Of a stretch of 64,000 nt of DNA, positions 34,908 through 46,331 are shown in pieces. The notes beneath the pieces were generated by a model. That model saw only the letters and a program-made list of their open reading frames with translations. It had not been told where the DNA came from and ran no database searches. Position 1 is the stretch's first letter, and every line of letters begins with the position of its first letter. Position numbers and translations under genes: made by a program. Source of the DNA: Antricoccus suffuscus. Its GTDB lineage: Bacteria > Actinomycetota > Actinomycetes > Mycobacteriales > Antricoccaceae. The DNA is taken from NCBI RefSeq assembly GCF_003003235.1, contig NZ_PVUE01000013.1:60690-124689 (forward strand), read 5' to 3'.

Positions 34908-35768
34908 CTACTTGTCCACCGCCGCGAACAGTTCACCGATCTCCTTGCTGTTCAGCGGCCGGAGTACGGCGGAGCGCTGGGCACCAAGGTGGATCGGGCC
35001 AAACTTCGTGCGCACCAGGCTTTGCACGGGATGACCGACCTTGTCGAGCATCCGCCGCACGATGTGCTTGCGGCCTTCGTGCAGCACGAGTTCGACCATG
35101 ACACGCTTGCCGAACTGATCGACAATCTTAAACGAATCGACCCGCGCGAGGCCATCGTCGAGTTCGACTCCGTCGCGCAGCTGCTTGCCAACGTCCTTGG
35201 CGACCGGGCCGATGATCTCGGCGAGATAGGTCTTCTCGACCCCGAACGACGGGTGCGCCAGCTTGTGCGCGAGCGCGCCGTCGTTGGTCAGCAGGATCAG
35301 GCCCTCGGTCTCGAAGTCCAGTCGCCCAATGTGGAACAGCCGGATGCCCTTATCGGTGAAGTTCTCGACGTAGTCACCGAGGTGGAATCGCTCGCGGTCG
35401 TCGCTCATCGCCGACAACACACCGGCCGGCTTGTTGAAGGCCAGATAGACCATGTCCTCGCGGACCTGGATGCGCGACCCGTCGACGAGCACGGTCGCCA
35501 CTTGCGGATCGATGCGCATACCGAGGATCGCCCGCTTGCCGTCCACGCTAACCCGTCCCTTGGCGATCAGGTCTTCGCAGACGCGCCGGGAACCGAGACC
35601 GGCGCGAGCAAGCACCTTCTGCAGCCGTTCGCCTTCGCCGGTCGGTCGTGCGGTCTCCGGCTGCTGGCCGACGCCACTGCTCAGGTCGAACTGAGCGTCG
35701 GCGATCTCGTAGTCGTCCTCGTCGTAGTAGTCGCCGCCGAGATCGACGTCGCGCGTGTTGTCTTTCAT
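34908..35768 (-). CDS. rluB: rRNA pseudouridine synthase, RluB/RsuA family
   Basis: A 286-residue protein. The first 45 residues are an acidic, Tyr/Asp-rich extension. An S4 RNA-binding domain follows (LQKVLARAGLGSRRVCEDLIAKGRVSVDG), then the synthase domain with catalytic Asp in GRLDFETEGLILLTNDG. It modifies a uridine in 23S rRNA. Its position next to scpB, 5 bases away, matches the Rv1710-Rv1711 order. Confidence 0.93.
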   Translation of the reverse strand: MKDNTRDVDLGGDYYDEDDYEIADAQFDLSSGVGQQPETARPTGEGERLQKVLARAGLGSRRVCEDLIAKGRVSVDGKRAILGMRIDPQVATVLVDGSRIQVREDMVYLAFNKPAGVLSAMSDDRERFHLGDYVENFTDKGIRLFHIGRLDFETEGLILLTNDGALAHKLAHPSFGVEKTYLAEIIGPVAKDVGKQLRDGVELDDGLARVDSFKIVDQFGKRVMVELVLHEGRKHIVRRMLDKVGHPVQSLVRTKFGPIHLGAQRSAVLRPLNSKEIGELFAAVDK

Positions 35769-35772
35769 GGAA

Positions 35773-36570
35773 CTAATCCTCGCTGTCTAGGGAAGCAAGC
35801 TGGGCCAGTCCCGACTCGAGACGTTCGTCCATCTCGGGCGCAACGTCCGGCAAGTGCGGTGCGATGGGCGGTAGATCCTCGAGCGACCTGAGTCCTAGTT
35901 TCTCCAGGAACAGGTCGGTCGTCGAGAGCTGGCCGCCTCCGGTCTGCTCGTCGGTACCGCTTTCTTCGATGAGCTCACGGGTGAGCAGGGTGCGTACGAC
36001 GCCGTCGACGTTGACCCCGCGAATCGCCGAGACCCGCGATCGGGTCACCGGTTGACGATAGGCAATGACGGCCAGTGTCTCAAGGGCGGCCTGGGTCAAC
36101 CTCGTCTTCTGGCCGTCGAGGACATACTTCTCGACGTACGGCGCATACTCCTCGCGAGTGTAGAGCCGCCAGCCGCCCGCTGCCTGCCGTAGCTGGAATC
36201 CCCTGCCTTGTTCTTCGTAGTCGGCGGCGATCTCGGTCAGGTGCTGTTCTGCCTCTTCGGTCGAGATCCCTACCGCCCGGGCGATATCGACCGCGGGCGT
36301 GGGCGTATCGACGACCAGCAGGATCGACTCGATCGCCGGTGAGATATCGGACTCAAGGAGCCGAATGTCCGGTTCGTCGGCGACGACGGTCTCCTCGATC
36401 TCGACCGGTTTGGGCTCGGTGGACTCCAGCAACGGCTCGGGCTGGGTGGGCTCGACGGGCGCCTCGGGATCGATCGGCGTCTCGGCCTCGGCGGCGTCGT
36501 TGGGCTTGGTGGCCTCGATTGGCGTCTCGGGCTCGGCGGCGTCGGTGGGCTGTGCTGGGGTCTCGCTCAT
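35773..36570 (-). CDS. scpB: Segregation and condensation protein B
   Basis: A 265-residue protein. The first 85 residues are a Pro/Glu/Thr-rich acidic repeat region (PTQPEP, ATKPND). The ScpB winged-helix pair follows (AIESILLVVDTPTPAVDIARAVG and TRLTQAALETLAVIAYRQPVTRSRVSAIRGVNVDGVV). With ScpA it bridges the SMC ATPase in chromosome condensation. Its start overlaps the scpA stop by 4 bases. Confidence 0.94.
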   Translation of the reverse strand: MSETPAQPTDAAEPETPIEATKPNDAAEAETPIDPEAPVEPTQPEPLLESTEPKPVEIEETVVADEPDIRLLESDISPAIESILLVVDTPTPAVDIARAVGISTEEAEQHLTEIAADYEEQGRGFQLRQAAGGWRLYTREEYAPYVEKYVLDGQKTRLTQAALETLAVIAYRQPVTRSRVSAIRGVNVDGVVRTLLTRELIEESGTDEQTGGGQLSTTDLFLEKLGLRSLEDLPPIAPHLPDVAPEMDERLESGLAQLASLDSED

Positions 36571-37514
36571 CCGTATTCCTCGTCAGGATCATAGGCGGTC
36601 TCGGTCGCCGCGGGTACGTCGTTGCTGCCGCCGACCCAGCGTACGTGCAGTTCGCCGAGCGCCGCGACCTGTTCGAAGACGACCACCTTGTCGCGGTACA
36701 TCTCCAGTAGGCCGAGGAATCGGGCGACCACCTCAATGGTGTGCTCACAGTCATCGGTCAGGGCACGGAACGTCTGGCTGCCGACCGTGGAAAGCCTCGT
36801 GCGCAGGATGTCGATCTGTTCGCGCACCGAGACCTGCGGCGAGTGCAGGTGATCGAGGCGTACTTCGTCGGGCGTCCTTGGGGTCAGCGCGCGCAGCGCG
36901 ATCTTCGCGAAACGTTCGGGACCGACGCCGATCAGCATTTCCGGCAACGCCTCGGCGTACCTCGGCTCGAGCGACACCGCGCGGGGGTAACGCTTGCCCG
37001 CGGTCGCGATGAACTCGGCGATCAGGCCGGCGACGTGCTTGTAGGCGCGGTATTGCAGCAGCCGCGCAAACAGCAGGTCCCGAGCCTCGAGCAGGGCGAG
37101 GTCCTCGTCGTCCTCGACCTCGCCGCGCGGCAGCAGCCGGGCCGCCTTCAAGTCGAGCAGTGTCGCTGCGACCAGCAGAAACTCCGTCGCCTGGCCGAGG
37201 TCCCACTCGCTGCCCAGCGCACGAATGTAGCCGATGAACTCGTCCGTCACCTGCGACAGCGCAACCTCGGTGACATCCAGCTTGTGTTTGCTGATCAGCT
37301 GCAGCAGCAGGTCGAACGGACCCTCGAAGTTGGTGAGGTGGACGGTGAAGCCGGTGTTCTTGGCCGCCGGCTGCTCCGGCGCGTTAGATGCGTCCGTTAC
37401 CGGAGCCGAATCGCGGGATTTCGTGACGGATGGGCCGGATTTTGTGACGGATGAGCCGAATTTTGTGACGGATGGCGGGGTATTTTGTGACGGATCGGCG
37501 GGGGTGGTAGTCAC
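36567..37514 (-). CDS. scpA: Segregation and condensation protein A, with repeat-derived N-terminus
   Basis: A 315-residue protein. The conserved ScpA kleisin domain starts at about residue 57 (FTVHLTNFEGPFDLLLQLISKHKLDVTEVALSQVTDEF) and ends with a C-terminal winged helix. The start is GTG at 37514, overlapping the parA stop. The N-terminal 50 residues are odd: they are encoded by a 21-22 bp direct repeat and read SVTKFGS then SVTKSGP then SVTKSRD. The same DNA repeat occurs elsewhere in the window. The repeat part is unlikely to be needed for the SMC-linking role. Confidence 0.92.
   Translation of the reverse strand: MTTTPADPSQNTPPSVTKFGSSVTKSGPSVTKSRDSAPVTDASNAPEQPAAKNTGFTVHLTNFEGPFDLLLQLISKHKLDVTEVALSQVTDEFIGYIRALGSEWDLGQATEFLLVAATLLDLKAARLLPRGEVEDDEDLALLEARDLLFARLLQYRAYKHVAGLIAEFIATAGKRYPRAVSLEPRYAEALPEMLIGVGPERFAKIALRALTPRTPDEVRLDHLHSPQVSVREQIDILRTRLSTVGSQTFRALTDDCEHTIEVVARFLGLLEMYRDKVVVFEQVAALGELHVRWVGGSNDVPAATETAYDPDEEYG
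37412..37500 (-). repeat. ATCCGTCAC repeat array A, inside scpA
   Basis: Four direct copies of a 21-22 base unit. Its core GTGACGGAT (plus strand) starts at 37423, 37444, 37465 and 37487, usually preceded by TTTT. Three copies are in one reading frame of scpA; the fourth is offset by one base and is read as DPSQNTPP. Confidence 0.85.
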
Positions 37515-38578
37515 TACTCGGGTTTGTTGTGGGCCAGGATCTCGCGGGCGAGATTGCGATAGGACTCCGCCGCCGCCGAGGTCGGCGCCCACGTGGTGAT
37601 CGGCTGGCCGGCGACGGTCGTCTCCGGGAAGCGGACCGTGCGGTTGATGACGGTCTGGAACACCTTGTCGCCAAATGCCTCGACGATCCGCGAGAAGACA
37701 TCGCGAGCGTGGATCGTGCGCGCGTCGTACATCGTGGCGAGGATGCCTTCAAGCTCAAGGTCAGGGTTAAGCCGGTCGCGTACCTTCTCCACGGTATCCA
37801 CCAGCAGCGCGACGCCACGCAAGCTGAAGTATTCGCATTCGAGCGGGATGAGTACGCCGCTGGCCGCGGTCAGCGCGTTGACGGTCAGCAGGCCGAGCGA
37901 AGGCTGGCAGTCGACCAGGATGTAGTCGTACTGCGGCAGCAGCGGGCGAAGGACGCGTTCGAGGGTCTGCTCGCGGGCGACCTCGTTAACCAACTGGATC
38001 TCGGCCGCGGACAGGTCGATATTGGACGGCAGCAGGTCCAGGCCCTTGGTCGACGTACGCATGACGACCTCTTGGGCGTTGGCCCGCGGGTCGACCAGCA
38101 GGTTATAGATCGTGCTGTCCAGGTCGTGCGGCGCGACGCCGAGCCCGACCGAGAGTGCGCCTTGCGGGTCGAAGTCGACCAGCAGCACTCGGCGGCCGAA
38201 CTCGGCTAGCGCGGCACCCAGGTTGATCGTGGAGGTCGTCTTGCCGACGCCGCCTTTTTGGTTGCAGACGGCGAGTACGACGGCCGGGCCGTGCCCCATG
38301 ATCGGGGTCGGTTCGGGCAGGTCGGTCTGGCGTTCCTTGGCGGGGTCGACGAACGACGGGCTCTTGCGTTTACGGGCGGCCGGCTCGGCCGGCTGCGAAG
38401 TCTCAGGCTCAGGCTGAGGTTCAACCACGGCGGGGCTGATCTCCTGCTGCGGCGGCGCCGATCCGGGGTCAGTGGCATCGGCAAAGTCGTCGCCGGGATA
38501 AACGCTCGAACCCTGATCGGCATATTCGCCCATAGGCTTGGGAGACTGCTCGTTGGGCGGTTCAGGCGGCATCGTCAT
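37514..38578 (-). CDS. parA: ParA/Soj family chromosome-partition ATPase
   Basis: A 354-residue protein. The first 95 residues are an extension rich in Pro, Gln and Glu. The ATPase has a deviant Walker A (CNQKGGVGKTTSTINLGAAL), then LLVDFDPQGALSVGLG, and DYILVDCQPSLGLLTVNAL as Walker B. It is the extra ParA paralogue found next to scpA/scpB in actinobacteria (Rv1708-like), distinct from the origin-proximal ParA. No parB lies nearby. Confidence 0.92.
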   Translation of the reverse strand: MTMPPEPPNEQSPKPMGEYADQGSSVYPGDDFADATDPGSAPPQQEISPAVVEPQPEPETSQPAEPAARKRKSPSFVDPAKERQTDLPEPTPIMGHGPAVVLAVCNQKGGVGKTTSTINLGAALAEFGRRVLLVDFDPQGALSVGLGVAPHDLDSTIYNLLVDPRANAQEVVMRTSTKGLDLLPSNIDLSAAEIQLVNEVAREQTLERVLRPLLPQYDYILVDCQPSLGLLTVNALTAASGVLIPLECEYFSLRGVALLVDTVEKVRDRLNPDLELEGILATMYDARTIHARDVFSRIVEAFGDKVFQTVINRTVRFPETTVAGQPITTWAPTSAAAESYRNLAREILAHNKPE

Positions 38579-38682
38579 GGCGGGTAATCGAGACCTCTCG
38601 GTCGGAATTCTTCGTGTGCGGCGTACTGCGCAAGTTTAGGCGATCAACGTACGCGAGTCGGGGAGGTTTCGCACACCTGGGT

Positions 38683-39606
38683 TCATTGCGCGCGCGGATG
38701 AGAGGTCGCATACACCTCCCGCAGATGATCGACGGTCACGAGCGTGTAGACCTGGGTCGTGGTGACCGAGGCGTGTCCCAGCAGTTCCTGTACGACGCGT
38801 ACGTCGGCGCCCCCGTCGAGCAGGTGCGTCGCAAACGAGTGCCGCAGGCTGTGCGGGGACAGCTCGCCCTCGAGCCCGGCGCGTTCGGCGCAGGTGCGCA
38901 AGATCGCCCACGCGCTCTGCCGAGACAGCCCACCGCCACGGGAATTGAGGAACAGCCGCGAGATCCCGCGACCCTTCGACACCAGCAGCGGCCGGGCCCG
39001 CACGAGATAGCTGTCGATCGCGCGCAACGCGTAGCTGCCGACGGGTACGACGCGTTCGCGGCCGCCCTTGCCCTTGATCCGCACCGCCCGCGAGTCGGTG
39101 TCGATGTCGTCGATGTCCAACGACAACGCCTCGGAGATCCGCGCGCCGGTGCCATACAGAAACTCCAGCAATGCCCTGTCTCGCAAGGCAAGTGGCGAGT
39201 CGACCGCGTCCGCCGCGTCGAGTAGCTTCTCGACGTCCGACAGCGGGATCGCCTTAGGCAGGCGCTTTTGCGGCGCCGGCGGGTGTACGTCGACCGCGAC
39301 GTCGACATCGACGTACTGCTCCTTGAAGACAAACCGGTGCAGCCCACGGACCGCGACCACGGTCCGCGCGGCGGAGGTCGTGGACAACGCTTGATGCGTC
39401 TCGTCCCCTTCACGCAGGTGCGCCAGGAAGTCCGAGACGTGGGAGGGCGTGATGTCTTCCAGGGCGGTTATCGCGCGATCTTCGAGCCAGTCGGCGTACC
39501 GCTGCAAGTCGCGGCGGTAGGCCTGCAGGCTGTTGGCGGCAAGTCCCCGCTCGACCGCGAGGTGGTCGAGGTAGATCTTGATTCCCCGCTCGATGGGGTA
39601 CGTCAC
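38683..39606 (-). CDS. xerD: Site-specific tyrosine recombinase XerD
   Basis: A 307-residue recombinase. The N-terminal SAM-like DNA-binding domain starts [26 protein letters not shown]. The catalytic set is Arg in [23 protein letters not shown], and the nucleophile Tyr in TTTQVYTLV. It resolves chromosome dimers at dif together with XerC. The GTG at 39606 follows the ald stop by 2 bases. It is a housekeeping Xer, not a phage integrase. Confidence 0.94.
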   Translation of the reverse strand: MTYPIERGIKIYLDHLAVERGLAANSLQAYRRDLQRYADWLEDRAITALEDITPSHVSDFLAHLREGDETHQALSTTSAARTVVAVRGLHRFVFKEQYVDVDVAVDVHPPAPQKRLPKAIPLSDVEKLLDAADAVDSPLALRDRALLEFLYGTGARISEALSLDIDDIDTDSRAVRIKGKGGRERVVPVGSYALRAIDSYLVRARPLLVSKGRGISRLFLNSRGGGLSRQSAWAILRTCAERAGLEGELSPHSLRHSFATHLLDGGADVRVVQELLGHASVTTTQVYTLVTVDHLREVYATSHPRAQ

Positions 39607-39608
39607 TC

Positions 39609-40736
39609 TCAGGACCCTGCTCCCGCCAATGCGCGCGCGATCGGCACGTGGCTCATGCCGTGGGCTTCCGCGATCTGCTGCGGCACAAGGGATCCACCGA
39701 CCGTGCACACGGCGGCGGCGAAATTGGGATCGTCGCTGACCGTCTTTTTCAGGCCCTGGTTGGCGAGGGTGAGCGCGTAGGGAAGCGTCGCGTTGGTCAG
39801 CGCGTACGTCGAGGTGTGGGGTACGGCGCCGGGCATGTTGGCCACGCAGTAGAACAACGAGCCGTGCACCTTGTAGGTCGGGTCGTCATGGCTGGTCGGG
39901 CGCGAATCCTCGAAACAGCCGCCCTGGTCGATCGCGATGTCCACCAAGACGCTGCCCGGCAACATGCCGGCGACCTGCTCGTTGCTGATCAACCGCGGCG
40001 CCTTCGCCCCCGGCACCAGCACCGCCCCGATCACGAGGTCCGCCGTGCGCACCGCCTGGTCGACCTCGTAGGCGTTGGAGATGACTGTCTCGACGGCCCC
40101 CCGAAAATGCTGATCGGCCGCGCGCAGCTTCTCGATGTTTTTGTCCATCAGCACGACGCGCGCCTGCATCCCGGACGCGACCCGGGCGGCGTGCATCCCC
40201 GAGACACCGGCGCCGAGCACCAGCACGTTAGCGGCGCGGACCCCCGCTACCCCGCCGAGCAGTACGCCCCGGCCGCCGTCGCCAGCCATCAGATGATGCG
40301 CGCCGACCTGCGGCGCCAGGCAGCCCGCGACCTCGGACATCGGCGCCAGCAGCGGCAGCGAGCCGTCCCCGGCCTCGACCATCTCGTAGGCGACGCTGTC
40401 CACGCCGGTCGCGATCAGCGCCTCCGTGCACTCCCTGGACGCGGCCAGATGAAGGTAAGTGAAAAGCGTCTGGCCCGGCCGCAGCAACGCATATTCGCTG
40501 GCGATCGGCTCTTTGACCTTGAGGATCAGGTCGCCCTCGGCCCACGCCTCGGCGGCGTCCGCGACGATTCGCGCGCCGGCGGCGACGTACGCCTCGTCCG
40601 GGATCGACGAACCGGCGCCGGCATTGCGCTGCACGATGACCTCGTGCCCGTGCACGACGAATTCGTGCGCCCCGGCCGGGGTCAGGGCGACTCGGAACTC
40701 GTGGTTCTTGAGTTCCTTGGGTACGGCGACTTTCAT
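39609..40736 (-). CDS. ald: Alanine dehydrogenase
   Basis: A 375-residue NAD-dependent dehydrogenase. The start [33 protein letters not shown] is the family signature, followed by LILKVKEP and an NAD motif [19 protein letters not shown]. It interconverts alanine and pyruvate plus ammonia. GGAG lies about 8 bases before the ATG at 40736; the frame runs further but those residues are not conserved. Its upstream region carries paired repeats that may bind a regulator. Confidence 0.95.
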   Translation of the reverse strand: MKVAVPKELKNHEFRVALTPAGAHEFVVHGHEVIVQRNAGAGSSIPDEAYVAAGARIVADAAEAWAEGDLILKVKEPIASEYALLRPGQTLFTYLHLAASRECTEALIATGVDSVAYEMVEAGDGSLPLLAPMSEVAGCLAPQVGAHHLMAGDGGRGVLLGGVAGVRAANVLVLGAGVSGMHAARVASGMQARVVLMDKNIEKLRAADQHFRGAVETVISNAYEVDQAVRTADLVIGAVLVPGAKAPRLISNEQVAGMLPGSVLVDIAIDQGGCFEDSRPTSHDDPTYKVHGSLFYCVANMPGAVPHTSTYALTNATLPYALTLANQGLKKTVSDDPNFAAAVCTVGGSLVPQQIAEAHGMSHVPIARALAGAGS

Positions 40737-41134
40737 CAAGTTTCTCCTCGGGATCTGCCTTTCTGACTCTAGTGCGCGCGGGCCCGTCGGCGCGACACAG
40801 GCGGTAAGTGAGCCGATCCATGGGCGGTTTGCCGCTCGCCTCGACGTACTCTCTGCGAATTCGGTACGTCGATCGTACATTTGTGCTGTTCGGCAGCAGG
40901 TCTTCGCCTAACAGCGCTGCAGATTCATACATTTGTGCGGTGGTGAGGACGAAGCGCGAACCGACCAACGGCGCTACCGCCGTATCCAGCGTTCATGAAA
41001 CCCGACCACCGCACACGCAAGCAGTCAGCACGGCGGTACAACCTCGCTGTGATCGCGCGGCACGAATTGTCCGATCGACGGGGCGTACGCCGCGCCTGAC
41101 CCGATCGGGCCCGGGCCCGTCGTAACCTGCTGGG
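40737..41134. promoter_or_regulatory. Divergent spacer upstream of ald, with paired TACATTTGTGC repeats
   Basis: These 398 bases hold no recognisable gene. TACATTTGTGC occurs at 40876-40886 and again at 40928-40938 in the same orientation, 52 bases apart (about five helical turns). A short palindrome CAGCGCTG lies between them at 40912-40919. This spacing suits a protein that binds two sites on one DNA face, such as an Lrp-type regulator, but no such gene is in the window. Confidence 0.35.
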
Positions 41135-43087
41135 GTGAGTTCCGCCGCCTTCTCTTCCCGTGACACCAGCGCCAAATCAGCCGACGATGACCCGTCGGCT
41201 GACGCCCCGGCCGCGTCTTCTGGTGCGCCGTCGGACACTGCGTCCCACACCGCCTCCGGTACGCCGTCCGGGGTCGCCGGCGCGAGCACACCACTGACCT
41301 CCGGCCCGCCGCTCAGCGCATCGCACATTTTTGCTTCCAACGCCGCGCAACGCACCTCCGTCGACGGCGTCACGGCGTTCATCCAGCCCGGCGGCGGCGC
41401 CACGCGCGCGAGCCTGTCATTTCGCGTCGGCGCGTCGGACGAACCGCTCCCGCGGCGCGGGATCACCCACCTGCTGGCCCATCTGGCCACCAACGCCGCC
41501 GGCATCGACAGCCTCCTCACGCCACCGACCGTCAGCGCGAGCATCACAACGTTTCACTTTGAAGGGTCCGCACAGCAGGTCGCCAACGAGATCGGCGCGG
41601 TCTGTCACTGGCTCAGCAGCGCGCATGACCCGGCCAACATCTCGCCGCGGACCCTCGATCGGCACCGCGACTCGGCGTACGCCGACCTCGTGCGGCACGC
41701 GGGCGAACACATGGACCTGCTCGGCGTACGGCTCGGGCCCGCTGGCTGGGCAGCAGGCGGGCTACCCGAATACGGCTTGGCCAACGTCGGCCCTGCCGAA
41801 CTTTCCCAGTGGGCTAAGGACTTTTTCGTCCAAGGTAACGCCGTACTCGCGCTGTCCGGCACCAAGACCACGACGCTGCGCACTCCCCTGCCGGAAGGTC
41901 AGGCGCAGCCGTATCGTGCGCTCGACGTACCCGACCTCGAGTTGCCGGCATGGGCACCGTCGCCGCAGGCCGAGCTCAGTGTCGGCGGGCTGATCACCCT
42001 CGACTCGGGGCATCGGGACCGCGACCGCGCCGTTTGCGGGCTCGTCTCGGATATCGCGCGGGCGCATGCCTCGGTCGCCGTACGCCGCAAGTACGGCCGC
42101 TCGTTCGCCGCCCGCAGCGGCACTTTGGCGCTCGGTGACGACCACGTGCACCTCGCGCTGTGGGGGCGGGTATCCGATGCCGACGAGTCCGGCGTACTGG
42201 CCGAAGTGCTGGAGTCGCTGCGCTCCCTAGCCGAAGATGGACTCGCCGAGGGCGAGCGTGCCGCCCACGTCAAACGCCGGCTGGACGCCTATGAACGGCA
42301 CGGCCAACTGCCTTCCGGTGCGCACGAACTGCTGCAGCGCCAGGCAATCGGCGGACTGACCGGTACGCCGTGGTCGCTCCCGCTCGAACGCCGACTCCTC
42401 GGCACCGCGAGCGACGTACTCATCGAGGGCATGATCACGCAGCTGGCCGAGACCCTCATCGTGCGGTCCCATGCTCCGGTCGGCGGGCTCACGCCGGTCT
42501 CGTCGCGGATCACCGTGGAGGCGCCCGCGCGTGATGCACAGACCCATCGGTCGCGTCCGGCGTACGGCTTGCTCGCCCGGGGCCGGCCCGCCGACGAACG
42601 CCCCCGCCGCATCCTCACCGACGAGCACGCGCTGACCGTGCGCAGCCTCGATCGGCCCGACCAGCAGATCCGGTGGAACGACGTGGCCGTGGTCGAGTCG
42701 TACGACGACGGGCGGCGGGCACTGCTGTCGCACACCTCCGAGGCGATCGACGTACGGCCCGAAGATTGGCTGCATCCGGGCGATCTAGCCGATGTGATCG
42801 ACGCGCGCGTGGATCCGGCGACTGTTGCCGCGTGCGGCGTACGGGAACCAGTGGAGCCCCGCCGAGCTGGCATCACCGACCGGCTGCCGGTGTGGCTGTG
42901 GCCGGTGCTGATCGTGGTCTGCCTCGCGCTCGTGGCCGCGGCCGTCGTACCGGCGTGGTCGGGCAGCTTTTCCTGGGCACGCTGGGTGATCGGCGCCGTC
43001 GGCTTCGTTGGGTTGGTCGTGGTCGGCGCCTTCGGGTACGACGTAGCGATGACCGAACGTCGCCTCCGCAAACCCCCCAAGCCCTAG
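41135..43087 (+). CDS. M16-like (insulinase family) protein with lost catalytic Glu and C-terminal membrane helices
   Basis: A 650-residue protein. The N-terminal 65 residues are Ser/Ala/Pro-rich. A M16 peptidase-like fold follows (ATRASLSFRVGASDEPLPRRGITHLLAHLA, then later HRDRDRAVCGLVSDIARAHASVAVRRKYG). The metal motif HxxEH reads HLLAH at residues 112-116, so the catalytic Glu is Ala and it is probably not a protease. Two helices (VWLWPVLIVVCLALVAAAVV and WVIGAVGFVGLVVVGAFGY) near the C-terminus anchor it in the membrane. Function unknown. It is convergent with the NUDIX gene. Confidence 0.7.
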   Translation: MSSAAFSSRDTSAKSADDDPSADAPAASSGAPSDTASHTASGTPSGVAGASTPLTSGPPLSASHIFASNAAQRTSVDGVTAFIQPGGGATRASLSFRVGASDEPLPRRGITHLLAHLATNAAGIDSLLTPPTVSASITTFHFEGSAQQVANEIGAVCHWLSSAHDPANISPRTLDRHRDSAYADLVRHAGEHMDLLGVRLGPAGWAAGGLPEYGLANVGPAELSQWAKDFFVQGNAVLALSGTKTTTLRTPLPEGQAQPYRALDVPDLELPAWAPSPQAELSVGGLITLDSGHRDRDRAVCGLVSDIARAHASVAVRRKYGRSFAARSGTLALGDDHVHLALWGRVSDADESGVLAEVLESLRSLAEDGLAEGERAAHVKRRLDAYERHGQLPSGAHELLQRQAIGGLTGTPWSLPLERRLLGTASDVLIEGMITQLAETLIVRSHAPVGGLTPVSSRITVEAPARDAQTHRSRPAYGLLARGRPADERPRRILTDEHALTVRSLDRPDQQIRWNDVAVVESYDDGRRALLSHTSEAIDVRPEDWLHPGDLADVIDARVDPATVAACGVREPVEPRRAGITDRLPVWLWPVLIVVCLALVAAAVVPAWSGSFSWARWVIGAVGFVGLVVVGAFGYDVAMTERRLRKPPKP

Positions 43088-43090
43088 CCG

Positions 43091-43178
43091 CGATCCGTCA
43101 CAAAATACCTGGCGATCCGTCACAAAATCCGGCACGATCCGTCACAAAATCCCCCGCCGTCCGTCACACAGTTCCTGA
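43091..43178 (+). repeat. ATCCGTCAC repeat array B1
   Basis: Four direct copies of a 22-base unit. The cores ATCCGTCAC start at 43093, 43115 and 43137, and a variant GTCCGTCAC starts at 43159; most are followed by AAAAT. The array starts 3 bases after the M16-like gene. Confidence 0.85.
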
Positions 43179-43305
43179 GTGTCCGGCACTTCGTCCGGTT
43201 AAGGCCACCTTTAAGCGGCTAGATACGGACGGCGCCGCCTACTCGCCGTCGCCGCCTAGCTCAACTCCCGACGCGCCTCAACCCGGCGACACGCCACGGA
43301 TCGGC
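43179..43305. other. Gene-free spacer between inverted repeat arrays B1 and B2
   Basis: About 127 bases with no gene. The sequence has no convincing terminator. It is bounded by two arrays of related repeats in opposite orientation. Confidence 0.5.
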
Positions 43306-43390
43306 GGACATACGTGACGGACGGTCGGACATACGTGACGGACGGTCGGACATTCGCGACGGATCGCGGGACATTCGTGACGGATCGCGG
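43306..43390 (-). repeat. ATCCGTCAC repeat array B2, inverted relative to B1
   Basis: Four copies of a 21-base unit on the opposite strand to B1. The plus-strand cores GTGACGGA start at 43314 and 43335, a variant GCGACGGA at 43356, and GTGACGGA at 43377, each preceded by GGACAT. The array ends at the stop of the NUDIX gene. Confidence 0.85.
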
Positions 43391-43391
43391 G

Positions 43392-45949
<2,558 letters not shown>

Positions 45950-46312
45950 ATGACCGCAGCGCACTCAATAGATTTCGAACACATTCAGATCTCCGACGAG
46001 CAGATGCGCGAACGCATCGCGGCCGCGCGCAGTTACACGCTGGTCCTGCTATCGGCGGGGCCCGGTTATACGAGCGAGGAGGCGCGCGCCATCATCTGGG
46101 AACACGGCCGCCGCAACATGCGCATGCAGGACGCCGGGATCATGCGGATCGTCTGTCCCGTACGCGATGACACCCCACTATGCGGGGTTGGGATCCTCGA
46201 CGCCGACCTGCCAACCGCGGACCGGCTGTTGGCCGATGACCCCGGCGTACAAGCCGGTGTGTTTAGCTACGAACTCCACCCAGTCAGCGGGTTCGCCGGA
46301 AGCACCTTATAG
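45950..46312 (+). CDS. YciI family protein
   Basis: A 120-residue YCII-domain protein. It has SYTLVLLSAGPGYTSEEARAIIWEHGRRNMRMQDAGIMRIVCPVRDD and GVGILDADLPTADRLLADDPGVQAGVFSYELHP, matching the family pattern, with the conserved His in the EHGRR position and the D-D-P motif. Members are dimeric ferredoxin-like proteins with possible dehydrochlorinase or isomerase activity; the role is unknown here. GGAG lies 7 bases before the ATG. It is the only plus-strand gene between pyrG and the envelope operon and is flanked by a 20-bp direct repeat. Confidence 0.8.
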   Translation: MTAAHSIDFEHIQISDEQMRERIAAARSYTLVLLSAGPGYTSEEARAIIWEHGRRNMRMQDAGIMRIVCPVRDDTPLCGVGILDADLPTADRLLADDPGVQAGVFSYELHPVSGFAGSTL

Positions 46313-46331
46313 CGCAGTACGGCGTGCGCTG

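Noticed and set aside
38683..39606. XerD as an integrase of a mobile island
   Set aside because: It sits in the conserved parA-xerD-ald/NUDIX neighbourhood and has the housekeeping XerD pattern; no attachment sites were seen.
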